Below are positions 14,555 to 27,043 of a stretch of DNA of 64,000 bases, piece by piece. The DNA comes from Siphlonurus alternatus (Eukaryota > Arthropoda > Insecta > Ephemeroptera > Siphlonuridae). Under the pieces are notes generated by a model, which saw nothing but the letters and a program-made list of their open reading frames with translations, was not told the origin of the DNA and searched no databases. Within the stretch, counting starts at the first letter, position 1. Each line of letters opens with the position of its first letter. The stretch lies in contig OX463778.1 in NCBI GenBank assembly GCA_949825025.1, forward strand, positions 46,710,829 through 46,774,828, in the 5' to 3' direction. Position numbers and translations under genes: made by a program.

Positions 14555-14700
14555 TGCATATCGTTGACATGAATGTAGCTCGGCATTACCGCAGCATATT
14601 TTTACGAAACAGCGAGCTTATGGCGTAGTAACGACATCGTTACTTTGGTCTCCGAGACTCCTCAATGTTGTGAGGATAGGGAGGCGTAGCACACCAAGAT
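14555..14700. other. GC-richer island
   Basis: A block of balanced composition with CpGs (CGTTGACATG, CGAAACAGCG, AACGACATCGTTAC) flanked by AT-rich DNA. No exon recognised. Confidence 0.3.
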
Positions 14701-16074
14701 AAGTAAAGCCACAGAAAAGCAAAGATACGGTAACCTAGATACAAAGTCAAAATCTGAATATTTTAATGAGGTTTGCATAAAAATAATGTAGATACAACAT
14801 GTAGTTGGGATTTTGTAGATGTTTTTGAATTTTTTATTATCACATCGAGCATATATTTCGATATAAATTCATTTTAATGAATGAACTCTACAGGCATATA
14901 TTTTTTTATAGAAATATCATTACAATTAACCTATACTCTACAATACATGCTAGATTGTATATATATACAAAAACAGTTCAATCGTACTATATAAACTTTA
15001 ATAATACAGGCAAGGTTTGCTTCCTCAAAAAATAGACATTTATAAAACATGAACTTCCAAAATTCAATTTTTACTAGCTTGCAATTTAACACAAATAATA
15101 TATACTGCATAATTGATTACTTGTGACGTTACATTACCCATTTTAATGTATGTCTTGGGGCACAACTACCCCTGCGGGGTAAACACTGTATCCCCCATCC
15201 ACTCTTCACGCTTAAAATGCTATAGGGTTAAAGATTATGACTTTACTTTCTTGAAGACACGAACTGGGATTTAACATATCATTACACGACTACATGCAGC
15301 AGCCTTAATATCAGTTTTTTTATGATATAATAAAATTAAAACCTCAAAACGTGGAAATGAAAGAATATTTTGAGGAAAAACTATTTTATATTCAGTTCAC
15401 TAAATGCTCAAGTAAAAATGTTGTCGTGTTTCGGTTGATTGACAAACGAAATATAAAATTATATAGAAATGTTTTTGAATGGATTAGATATGTTTTTTTT
15501 TTATTTTAACAGAGACTAACAGAAAGACAATTCTTTTGTCTACTATAAAATATAATGTTAATCTTTCTTCATTAATTAAGCCTGAATGCACGTGTAACAA
15601 AGTTACTAACCACTGATATTTATATTGTGTTCTCTTTGATCTCTTAAGTTAATAGCAACAAGAGCAAGTTACATTGATTTATGTTTTGTTCATAGCAGAC
15701 AGTATTGTTAGTAAGTCAATACAGGTTTAAATTAAATGAACTTAACATAAATGTGCATGCGTAATAAAAATGTAAAACAGTAATTTTTACTGCAAACAAG
15801 AACTTTTTATGGTGAAATTACATTTAGAATAATATTCCGAAGTATGAAAGCTGTCATGCTTATACCTAAATTAATTTAATAATTATAGTTCTAAACTTTT
15901 AACAATTCAAAAAAACTGAGCAATGTAAGTGTTAAAATAATTTTGTCAATTGACAAATTAAAAAAAAAAAAAAAGTAAATTTGCATTTCAGCATTTTTTT
16001 TTTTTTTTAAAAGAGATTTAATGAATCCAGTTTTTTTAGATTAATAAAATGACATTAATTTGGCAATAAAGTCA

Positions 16075-16300
16075 AGCCGGAGTCAGTGGAGCGACGAAGA
16101 AGACACGACGAATCTGGAGAAATGAGCACGCCGAGAAGTTGACGGGAAAAAGCAGCAGAGAGCACGGCCTGGCTTATTTACCGAGAGAGGAGGATCAAGC
16201 CACTTGAGCAGGAATAAATGAGAGGAATATGCATGGCAGACCAGCAGCAGTGTGCTCGTCACAAGACTCAAAGCAAGCGAACAAAACTTTTCACTCTGTA
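16075..16300. other. GC-richer island
   Basis: Purine-rich on the plus strand, with CpGs. A 75-codon minus-strand frame lies across it without recognisable domains. Confidence 0.3.
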
Positions 16301-16379
16301 CTTTACGCAAACATTTTCTGCTTGTTAGCTTTCGCTTTATGCATGTTTAACATTTTAACTTAAAATTGCTTTATTTTTT

Positions 16380-16380
16380 G

Positions 16381-16410
<30 letters not shown>
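16380..16410 (+). repeat. (TA)n microsatellite
   Basis: About 28 bp of TA followed by further TATA-rich sequence. Confidence 0.9.
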
Positions 16411-16412
<2 letters not shown>

Positions 16413-17164
16413 GTATATTTATATATTTTTTTCTTTTTGCCGTCTATTGTATATTACATCATATAAAGCTATTCTTGAATATTTTGTTGCATGAGTCAGT
16501 ATAAAAATATATTTTTATACCTTAAATGCTAATTTTTATTTTAAAAAAGGAAACAAAATAAAGGCACAAAAAATTAAATCACATCAAAGTATATACTTAT
16601 TAATATAGATAGACATTAAAATCCATGCGTTATCATATGAAAAAAGGCTAAAAAATAAAGCAATTTGTATAATTTTTATTTAAGGTAACTCAAGCGGGGA
16701 ACCACTTTGAGATTAATACAGTGAAGTCAGTAATAATTACATTACTATTTTTTCCACCTTAAAGTTTTTTAAGCTAGGCGTTACAAATGAAAAAATAAAA
16801 GAAACATTTTAAGGTAGCAATTAAAATAATGAAAGTAAATCATTAAAACTGCACTTTGTATGTGAATATAGTTTTTAAATAATCCATCATTATAAACGTG
16901 ACATATTTTACAAAATTCTTATATATTTTATTCATACACTAAATATTTGCATAAAATTCTTATGGTAATTTATTTTAGCAGTCAAATAACAAACTTGAGG
17001 ATGTTAGAAATTAAATATCAGAATATTTGTTAAGACTTGAATAGCAAGGAGGATTTACAAACACAGAAGAGAATATGAAATGAGGGAAACAGGAACTTAA
17101 AACGAATGGCGACTTGATGCCTACCTGACTGCCACTATCATCCATGCTTTGAGAATGAGTGGAT

Positions 17165-17179
17165 GAGAGAGGAGAGAGG

Positions 17180-17231
<52 letters not shown>

Positions 17232-17236
17232 GAGAC

Positions 17237-17330
<94 letters not shown>
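17165..17330 (+). repeat. (GA)n microsatellite with GACAGA interruptions
   Basis: About 165 bp of AG dinucleotides, interrupted near 17222-17250 by three regularly spaced CAG-containing units. The Arg-Glu open frames across it are artefacts of the repeat. Confidence 0.97.
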
Positions 17331-17331
<1 letters not shown>

Positions 17332-19980
17332 TTGTTGGTAGCTAAAATTCTAATTTAATGGTATTGAAATCGCAGGGGACTTTAAAAACCAGCAGTTCGA
17401 TAATACGAAAGAGAAGATAATACATGCGTAAGAACTCGATTGTATCAAGAAATAATTTAAGCTAATTTATTTTGTTGCATAAAATTAAGGAAAAATTCAA
17501 TTTGTTAATAATTTAATTTTATCAACTATGTCATTGATAATTATATGTGACATGAAATAAAATATACAATAATTTTTGAAATTATATTAACAAACATTTT
17601 TTGGTGGTATTAAAGGTTTCTTGATTTTTTTTTTTTTTTAATAGCCGTCTTGCATGGCAATAATATATAAATTTTACGTCTTTTTAAAATTGCAAATATA
17701 CGAAAAATAGGTTGAAAACTTATAAAATAAAAGATCAGATAAAAATAGATAAATAATTAATTATTCATTATACTGCAGTATATATAAAAAACTGTAATGC
17801 GTCATTGGCAAAAATTTACAAAGTTATAACTTTTAAATACATATTTATGACCAGATTCATGTCGGCAATTTTTTTTTTTTTTTTTAATTTTTTATTTCAC
17901 CCAATACATTTGAAACATATGACAAGCTTAAACTGGTTGAGGATAACATACAAAGCGTAAAAACACTATATCATAAAAGTGGTAGTTATCCTATATTAAT
18001 AAATTAATTAGTCTTGGAATCAGCCAATAAAGACAAGGAATAAATCGCTAAACCCCTAATGATAATAATCAGTTGGTTTCTCCCTCTCTGTGCATGTGTT
18101 AATGCTACGATCTCCTCTAAATTTTTATATAACGACTCACAGAACAAACCATGGCTACATAACTACATACATATACGTCTCGATTGTAAAATATATAATA
18201 ATAACTAATCCTGTCCAGATGACATTTGAATGATGTATTCGTTAATTTAATCTTTTCACATTTGCCGCGTTTTTATAAATGCATAAACCACACAAAATGA
18301 AATTAATTTGTTTTACTTTTTTAATTAAAATCCTCTCTAGAAAAATCTATAATAATTATGGACAATTTTAATAAAATTTAATGCATTGCATATATATTTC
18401 TTTCAGACATCCAGACTATTGAACAGATGGTACGTTGCTTAACAATTATTATCATTTCCAAACTCTTGCATGGGGTATTATTGTACATTTTACTGTAATG
18501 TAATTCTGTTTTCTGAATAAACAATTTAAAAAAGACGTTTAAATACTTCATGCATCATTCATGGGACTACACAACTAATTTGGAAAAAAAGAAATCAGAA
18601 GAGTAAAGTTACGTTATGCTTTTTTTTTTTCCCCGCCTCTTTAATTTCAAGTCCGCGAATTATAAGAAATGATTGCTGTTTATGATTACGAGAGAATCGT
18701 AAAGGGAGGTACAACGTTATTCGCTACTTGCTCGCTGCAGGAGGGAAGGAAAAAGAAAAAAATGGAGAGCAAGATTGTGTTAAACACATAGTATACAGGA
18801 GCAATGACTAAAAAAATTAAAATAAAATACTTCCTCTATACAGATGCATAAAAAAGAAACGAAACTCATGCAGGCTAGCTATAGCTAATTATTCAACGAA
18901 AATATATATAATTACGATTTTGATAACGAGAAATTACAACTGTGCATGACGATACTCGATTTGTCTTTTTTTATTATTTTAAGATGTCATCGATTGCAAA
19001 CTAAAAGCTTGGCAAGAAAGAAATTGTTTGCCAAATACTAATAACATTTAATGGTAGATATTGTAAAAACTTAATAAAAAATGTGAAGCAATATAGTCTC
19101 TCATAATTTTCTTGTTAACTAATAAAAGTAATATAAACCAAAGTTAAATATTTTTAATTCAACTAGAAACACAATGGAACCAAATAAATCTAAAAACCAA
19201 TAAGAATTCAGAACAGAATGTCGGGAAAATTCAAATTACTCCCTTTATAATAATTAAATATTTTTTTACATAAAAATAACAAAAGAATCTTCAAACTAAC
19301 AATCTTTCCCTCTCCTCCTCCGCTGTTATTGGTAATTTTATGAACGTTAATTAAACATGCCTTCTGGCCTCAAAGAATCTTTTTCAAGGAAAAAGTAAAA
19401 AAAAAAAGGTTTTAAATGATATAAAAACATTTTTATACAAAGTTTATAGCAATAAATTCTGAAGGGCAAATAAGCCAGCTCTATGTCTAGATTTCTGTTA
19501 CGTATAACCAAAATCGTTGTTGCTTTATCATTTTCTCTTGTGGAATATAAAATATAACCTTTTTACCTTTTAAAAAATACATTAAAAGTTTTGTATGTTT
19601 TCTTTTAAATATTATTTAATGCATTGAAAACTAAAAAGTATAAAGTATTTTAAAATATAATGATCATTATAAAATATATTATAATTATATTGAAAGGTTA
19701 ATACACACCATACATTAAAATTTATTTTAAATTTTAATGAAAATTATTTTTTTTAGAAAAATGGAAAGTTAAAAAATAATTCATTATTATATATAGCAAA
19801 GTTATGTATATAAACGATTATTATTATTATTAATAGCAACACAATTCACGTTACAAAACTACTTCATTGAATTTTGATTTTTTTTATTTTATTTATTTAT
19901 TTTTTTTTTTCAGCTATTCACAAAGTATTATGACTGCATTTTTATTTGGAGCATAATTTTTAAGGCTGGATTTTAAAAAA

Positions 19981-19997
19981 AAGGTAACACGCCCAAT

Positions 19998-20036
<39 letters not shown>
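19981..20036. mobile_element. Truncated family A end joined to an A37 run
   Basis: The bases AAGGTAACACGCCCAATG at 19981-19998 are identical to the left subterminal block of family A copy 2, but the element stops there. Position 20000 onward is a run of about 37 A residues followed by unrelated sequence. No matching right arm is nearby. It is a fragment, by deletion, slippage at the A-rich base of the arm, or another route. Confidence 0.65.
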
Positions 20037-20040
<4 letters not shown>

Positions 20041-20449
20041 TTTTGAATGCCCTTATAATAAATAATAATAAACGGAGACCAGGGGGATACTATTGCTCCA
20101 GAAATTATAATAAACTTTTTGTATATATATACTTTTTTTGTGGTCTTTGAAAAAATAAAGTGACGGGAAAAACTCTTATATAAATAATATAAATATACAT
20201 GTATATAAATAACCTTGTAAGATAGAACCTCACGAAGAGAATATCTTGTTACAAAATGAACGAATTTATATACATTTTTTGTGTGCAAATATACTACAAA
20301 TGATGATTATTGCAATAAAATATTATTTTAAACGTCCTTCATCACTTTCATACATATATATATTTTTTTTATATATATATTAAATACTTTTATACGCACA
20401 TGGCATTTACAAAGTTCCAACTAATGACATTGTTCGTTCGATACAGTCG

Positions 20450-20700
20450 TTAAATCCTACAAAATATTCATCTCGTCGTCTCGCAACGTGATTTCCACGA
20501 CTCTTCTCTCACTTCCCCAACACTATCCTCCCATTTGCATCAGGAAAAATATTTATGAACGAGCTGGAAGTTTTACGTCGGCCGCCGCCACTGTGGAGTG
20601 AGGGGCGCCAAAAGCTGCGCTCGTTAGCAAGGCAGATTCAATTCATGATAACATTGTTAATCTCCACCACGCTCGCCAACGCGGCCAAGAAAATCAATTT
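20450..20700. other. GC-richer island next to the furin exon
   Basis: It lies 0.4-0.7 kb downstream of the exon in transcript sense and does not read as the next furin exon. It contains TTTATGAACG and TTTTACGTCGG, which resemble posterior Hox/Cdx sites, the CpG-dense GGCCGCCGCC, and AACATTGTTAA, a paired Sox-like site. A candidate intronic enhancer by motif content only. Confidence 0.35.
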
Positions 20701-21133
20701 ATACAGCATTATTTAATGATAGAATTAAAATTTACGCTAATATTCATCGTAACTTTAGATTACATCTAGATAACAAGAATTTATTTAAAATATACTTTAA
20801 AGAAAGTTTTTATTACAGTAGCATTCCCTCAAAATTGAAACAATTGATATTTAATTTAGATTCTGTGTTTATTGTATTTTTTATTTGTTAGAAATGAAGT
20901 TTTTTTTTTTACTCATTTTTTTTTTTTTTTTTGAAACAAGAATAAAAAGAGGATCGTTTGATTAATACACTATATACGGCTTACAGAATATGGTTATTCT
21001 AGAGCAAAATACTTTCGTTGTCAAACTTTACAAACTTTAAAGTGTGAAATGAATTGAATGACCCCTAATTAATGTTTACCGCGTGTAATTTTAGAATTTG
21101 TTGGAAACTACGACGTCTGCTGAAGAATCTTAC

Positions 21134-21238
21134 CTGAGGTTCAGCGTTGAGTTTCCCATGGTGCTCATCGTTTGGTGATAACGAACGTTTGTGAACATGG
21201 CTATGCTCGAACAGGTAGAAACCACGAAGACTGCCAAT
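21134..21238 (-). CDS. furin: Internal exon of a furin-like proprotein convertase (prodomain segment)
   Basis: This is a partial gene: one 105-bp exon of exactly 35 codons. Furin-family convertases are secretory-pathway subtilisin-like proteases that cut precursors after paired basic residues; the prodomain acts as chaperone and inhibitor. Seen: on the minus strand an acceptor (TATGTTACAG) and a CTAAT branch-like motif about 26 nt upstream, then an open frame, then a CAG|GTAAGA donor. The translation runs from IGSLRGFYLFEH through SHVHKRSLSP to LNAEPQ. Residues 10-18 (FEHSHVHKR) align without gaps to FWHRGVTKR of human furin, and KRSLSP and EPQ also match. His12 corresponds to the human pH-sensor His69 and Arg18 to the secondary cleavage site Arg75. 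Both introns would be phase 0. The preceding exon (ending near GFxNxGQ) and the following one (VxWxxQQ and catalytic domain) were not found. Fur1 and Fur2 orthologues cannot be told apart from this piece. Confidence 0.87.
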
Positions 21239-22025
21239 CTGTAACATACACAAATACCAAATATTAGCAAATATATGCATCCAGGTTTATATTAAAACCG
21301 CATAATACAAACACGTTTCCTACTACGTACAAGGTAAACCGTATGAGTATGATATACGTTACTGATTGGACTCATGTGGAATTGCATCCAACAAACCCCT
21401 TTATTAACTTTGATTGACAGGTAGGAGTGCAAGCCTTTTGATAATAATAGATAAATTAAATGTTACACTTTCTACTAATACTTGCTTAACCACATAGCAG
21501 GCAGGCTATATCAATTTGTGTATAATTTGCACTAAATCAATGTTCATTGCAATGTCATAATTATGTCATAGTACTAATACATACCATGAATAGCAAGTAA
21601 ATGTTACAAAAAAAATATATATAATTACAAGCCTTTTTTTGCATACATGTATCAAAATTTTATTAAGGTTTACAGAACACTCGGGGGAAAAATGATTAAA
21701 AAAATTCAAATATTATAATACTTTCAAATAAAAACGATAGTCAACAATACTTCACTGTATACCAGCAATCAGAATGTCATCAGAGTTTAATTTCAATCTC
21801 TTTATAAAAACGTTTAACAAAACAACATCGACATTTAATAGAAATATATATACAACATTGGATTACAAAGACTATAGGGATATTGCTTGCATTTGCTTTT
21901 CCGATACACTTAATTAAGATGGCAATCCCTTTCAACTGTTACTACTGAATATATCGCAATATGTTTGGGTAGTATAGCACATAATCAGCAGCAAATACAA
22001 ACAAACATGCGACAATCAGGTACTT

Positions 22026-22028
<3 letters not shown>

Positions 22029-22112
<84 letters not shown>
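22029..22112 (+). repeat. (GA)n microsatellite
   Basis: About 84 bp of uninterrupted GA, ending at GACGCCGG. Confidence 0.97.
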
Positions 22113-22113
<1 letters not shown>

Positions 22114-24539
22114 GCCGGTCAACATTAGCTAGGGTAAATACATGCGCTTGCTAATGTATATACTAGGTAGCATGCCATAGAGGACCCAGGATTTGGCTTG
22201 ATTGAAACTGCTTGTTGGCTTACGTGATGGCTTTCAATATCACAATGTATGTGACAAGTAGCAAACAGCTTATATACGTAGAAATTGTGATCCTCTGTTA
22301 TTGACAGACACAAAACCAATGGTAAAATAAACATTAATTTATCAACTTGTATATTAAATATATTGCTGTTGAACCAATTGTTATAATATGAATTATATTC
22401 AGTGTTACAGATTTCACTTCATATTATATTTTCGTTCTATCATATGTAACTTTATTGTACAATTTAACATCAAGAGAATCATTTTTATTTTTTATCTATA
22501 TTTAGAAATTCCTATTATACTCATAATTCTCAAATATTCAAAATGTGAGTTTGATTGTCAAAAGTTTGCATCATCTAATAATGTGTTATAATTCTGAAAT
22601 TATTGTACAAAGTTAGTCATAAGGAGTGGAACAGAGCGATTGCCATGGCGCAGTGCGTACAAGATGTACCACTAAATTTGACTGCGACTGTATACTTGCA
22701 AGATTTTTTTCTAAACAAAATGAACCCAAGCTGACGAAGTCATTACGTGGATGTTGTCGTTCAGAAGAAGAAACGAAAAAGATACGTATAAAATATACAA
22801 TATAAATACAGTATATAGAAATTTATTATAGTATTTTACAAATAATTTTTTTTTATTATTTATTCACGAATTTTCTACCGCAAGAAGCACTTGAATTAAT
22901 GTACAAATATTAATGTCACATTTTACGTTATCACTTTTAAATATACGAGGCAAAGTAAATTAATGTAATACATGAAATGATATGAAATAGAGGAAACGTT
23001 ATCAGCATAATTTTTCATACATATGCAATACATTAAAATTAACAGTTTTCAGAAAGTTAATTTATAAATTAAACCTTTTCTTAAATTTTAGATTACATAA
23101 TACATAAATCTTATCTTAATAGGGTTGTTTTGTTTTTACACACAGAATTTTTATTTAGAATTATATTAATTTAAAGAGCAAGGAGAAATCATCCCAATCC
23201 ACTTACTGAGCAACAGAACCGAAAATAATAAAATCTGCCTAAAAACATGACTATTCTTTAATAGCATATTATATTATGTATAAAGCATGGTACGAGATTT
23301 AAAATGACTCTTCCTTCGTAAAACTACTAATTTAATGGCTGCAGTTTTGCTGAAGAGTCCGGTGTACATAAAACATATTGTAATGTATACAGCATTGAAA
23401 TTACAACTTTCTGGTGGAGAAAATTGAAATTTTTGGCGTATAAAATTTTCAAAATTTAATGTACCATGATACAGTAACTGCAAGCAAAAACATGTCTGTA
23501 ATTATTATATTAATTCAGGTCACATTATAAGTTATGAACGAGGTGATATACAAGAAACTAGCATAAAACATATTATATTTGAGGAGAGGCAAACGCTTGT
23601 GACACCATTTAGTAATAATAACTAATCTAATATATAGTAAGAACTTGAGTGATTTTCTTGATGCTACACATTTTATCCTCAAGGTATTCTTAGAAGAGCA
23701 GCGGCAGCACAGATTTTATGTCATACGAAGCAAGACTTATTAATTTTAATACATACAATTATTTTCTCGTTATAACTGGCTCGTCTCTGACGCAACCAGC
23801 TTCTCAAGTTACGAGATAAGCAACACTGATTTATTTATTGCATATGATATTTGAAAAAAAGACCCGTCATAGTCTTCGAAGTATGAAATAAGCAGACACG
23901 TATTAAATAGAATAAACAAGAATATAGATGCATGAATAATCAACTTGCTTATATCTTGAACTGAAAGAAAACCAACCATAAAATTATTTATTACGCTATA
24001 AAATTTATATAAATAAAAATGCCATTACTGTATAGATAAGTTTACCACCTTATTAGTTAATTAAGACGGTCTGGACCATCAAATTTTATCTTACAGTAAA
24101 ACTGACACAGTGAAAAGTTTCGTTTCATTATGATGCGAGTTTGAGCCTCGCTCGTGCCGATTTGTAGCTTTGAGCTGTTAAATTTATGAAAGTTTAAAAC
24201 TAATTGTGAGTAAAAAAAACAACAACATATTATATAACACTATAATATAAACTTGAAACTTTTCTATGTTTTCAAGACTGAACTTATTGGAATGATATTG
24301 GGCAAGATCAAAATATCTTGCACATTTGGGAGCCAACACAATCAATCAACAAAAATAATTGTTACTTGCCATAAAATTTTATAACATTTATAACTATCGC
24401 TAATATTTCCCTATATATACACAAAATTTGTTTGACAAGAAAAGTTCTGAAATTTTTCATTCATTTGGTAATAAATACCTGTATGTGTTATACTTATTAA
24501 AATTAATTTGTTTTTGCAGTGTGGTAGCATTTTAGTGTC

Positions 24540-24780
24540 TTGCTAAACGCGATTAATGTTGACACCATCGCCGCGGGTCGCGCGGCTAACGAGGCTTTAT
24601 ATAGGAATGTGTCGTCTAGACTGTGCATGTACTGTTGTCTTACATTAACCTAGTTTAACCGAGAAACGACATTTAATATCGCTGCACTTGCTCTCTTTAC
24701 TCACTCCTGTTGGCATTTTGTTACAAAGTAGCAACGAACTCTCCCGTCTGACTTCTTAGCACACGATGCATGCTTATTTG
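24540..24780. other. CpG-dense island
   Basis: CGCCGCGGGTCGCGCGGC near 24569-24588 is one of the most CpG-dense spots in the window, followed by GAGGCTTTATATAGG, a TATA-like stretch. A promoter is possible but unproven; no initiator exon is seen. Confidence 0.35.
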
Positions 24781-25589
24781 TCTTTGTGTATATTCATTTT
24801 TTTTAACTTTATTTAGAAACATTTTATAGAGTATTGCTAATTTAAAACAAACATAGCATACATAACTTCTGCTAGTTGGAACTTACATTTGAACAACAAA
24901 AAATTAAACTAATTTCTTCTCTACAGCTATTTGTTAAAATTCAGTTAAAGCATTTACTTTAATGTAAAAAAACATAAATACAAACAAAACTAATGAGGAT
25001 TTAAAAAAAACATTAAGTAAAAATAGTAAAAATATATTTTACTACATTTCAGGTAAAAAAAAAAAAACTCAAATTTAGAGAGTGCTTTAATCTAAATCGT
25101 ATTAAAGCCGTGCGCAAAAAGATAAGATATTTCACAGCAACTAATGCAACCTGAAAGACGTGAAAGTAGAAAAAGTTGTATACTTTACAGGATGATGTCA
25201 AAAACTCTGTATAGGCAACAACTTTTCCCGCTCTCCCCCTTCAAACGGATTGCTGAGAATTCAAGATAGGGGCTCGCAAATCCACGAATCAAAAAACTAG
25301 AAAGGGGAAGATTTTATATTGTTGTATCAAAATAATACCATATAATACAAGCTGAGACTAAAAAAAAATTGTAAGTATGCAGTATAATGCCCTACTATAT
25401 TTTAAAAACTACATACCATGTCAACCGAAGTACTTAATTTTAATTAATATATTTATGAACTTTCTGTGAAAAAAAGAACAATCTAAAGAAAGATTAGAAG
25501 TTACAGTAAAAGACGTTAAAAAAAACTTTGTGTCTTGTGGTTTTGTAAAGAAAACGTTTGTTGTAGTTTCAACTGCTTCGCTCTTGATT

Positions 25590-25830
25590 TATCCTCTAGG
25601 TATACAGCAGCCAGCTTGGCTGAATGAATGCCTGGCTGTCCGCTTGTATCAGCCTGGTGGCTTGGAGGCTGGTCTCGTATTAGCAATAATCCGAGTAGCG
25701 CAGTGCTCTTATCTAGTGGCAGCCAAAACCCTCAACACAGCCTGCTGCATGCCAGCCAGCACATTTCGTTCTGTGAAATACACACAGTTTCTACCTCAAA
25801 CAACAACATCAACAACACTATAAGAGATTT
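25590..25830. other. GC-richer island with overlapping open frames
   Basis: Two plus-strand frames of 97 and 115 codons overlap here in different phases, which argues that neither is a real gene. CAGCC-type motifs recur (CAGCCAGCTTGGCTG, CAGCCTGGTGGC). Candidate regulatory or old repeat sequence. Confidence 0.3.
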
Positions 25831-26968
25831 TAAAAACGATCACTTTGCTCCATCTATACCTTTCACTCTCCTTTCCTTTTTATTATACTTTTTGTTTTCT
25901 GGCATTTTTGTTATTATATACACAAAAATATTTAAAATCATGAATTTGAATGATAATATAATACAAAGAGTGTAGTAAAAATTCAAATATTTAATTTTAA
26001 TATAAATATAAATATGTTTTCCAATTTCTTCTGTATGGGAATATTCAATTATTTTATTTATTTTTATTTATACTGTTACGACTTTAGGGTCATATTGCGA
26101 CTCTATTGTGATGAATTTTTCATATTTAAAAAGAAGGAAAGAGAAAAGGCATTAAAAATATATCGAATTGCACGAATGATAAATAAATTATTTTCTTCTT
26201 TACATTTTCTCTCTTTTTAATGTTTGATCCTAAACTTTTATCAATATGTTTAATACAGTATGTCATATTTATAATTATATACGTTATGGCATATCCATGC
26301 TTGTTGGTGACAGAGCAAATATAAATTTTAAAAAAATATATTTGTAACTACGTCTTTTATGTATGTGGTGGTAGATTTAGGCTTGACGAAAACATCTGGC
26401 TCGCCAAACACCAAACAGCATAGAATTAAGATTCTTACACAGAAAAAAAAAAATAAATAGAAAAAAAAAAAAGGAATCACCCATACTCGAAGTTGTGAGA
26501 AAACGATACTATACATAAGATGAAGCAGAGGAGAGGAAATAAAAGTTTAATCCATTTGATGTGATGACAAGCTCGTCTCCAGCATCAAGCTTAGTGTCAG
26601 GAGGAAAGGAGGAAGGGGGGAGGAGCTGCTACTGATATCCAATAAAACTCCTTACACCGACTACCAGACTGAACCGCTCGCTCAAAGAAATCCAACTTAC
26701 ACGACTTTTTGTAAAGAGAAAGAGGAAAAATATAGATGATTTACAAAGAGTTTTTTTTTTTCTCTTCATATACTTTTTTGTTGTTGCTAAGATCATTTAT
26801 TGAAATTTAAAGTAGATTTTATAAATTTAGTTAATATGGTATAGAAAAGAATCCGGTGAACCTGCAATTAAATTTTCAAATTGTATAATTCTTCAAAAAG
26901 TTGCAGTTTCCTTATAAATCATGCACATTGATGTAATTAAAAATAATGAAAAATAATGTATGATTCAA

Positions 26969-26971
<3 letters not shown>

Positions 26972-27040
<69 letters not shown>
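26972..27040 (+). repeat. (AT)n microsatellite
   Basis: About 67 bp of alternating AT, fully self-complementary and able to extrude as a cruciform. Confidence 0.97.

Positions 27041-27043
<3 letters not shown>

Larger units (their letters stand above)
1..21133 (-). other. Downstream intron of the furin-like gene (at least 21.1 kb in window)
   Basis: The furin domain order requires a following exon starting near VxWxxQQ, then the primary cleavage site and the catalytic domain. I searched the minus strand below 21134 for the expected motifs (two adjacent Gln codons after Trp, HGTRCAG, DDGIE) and saw none, so the next exon is probably left of the window. The stretch holds AT-rich sequence, three fold-back elements or fragments of them, a GA tract and several GC-richer islands listed separately. 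Confidence 0.6.

Noticed and set aside
17159..17345. Overlapping Arg-Glu open frames
   Set aside because: A (GA)n repeat is open in more than one frame; not a gene.
19914..20288. 124-codon minus-strand frame
   Set aside because: It includes a phenylalanine run from the A37 tract and is otherwise AT-rich random sequence.
20450..20700. Next furin exon (VxWxxQQ) just downstream of the prodomain exon
   Set aside because: Reading the island in the minus-strand frames gives no Trp/Gln-Gln or paired-basic match.
23199..23230. 32-nt minus-strand segment between TTTTTAG and GTAAGT
   Set aside because: No match to furin and too short; such signal pairs are expected by chance.
25081..25130. Possible preceding furin exon: an HGF-N reading on the minus strand
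   Set aside because: A stop codon follows within a few residues and there is no GQ or donor at the right place.
25530..25975. 97- and 115-codon plus-strand frames
   Set aside because: They overlap in different phases with no recognisable domain or splice context.
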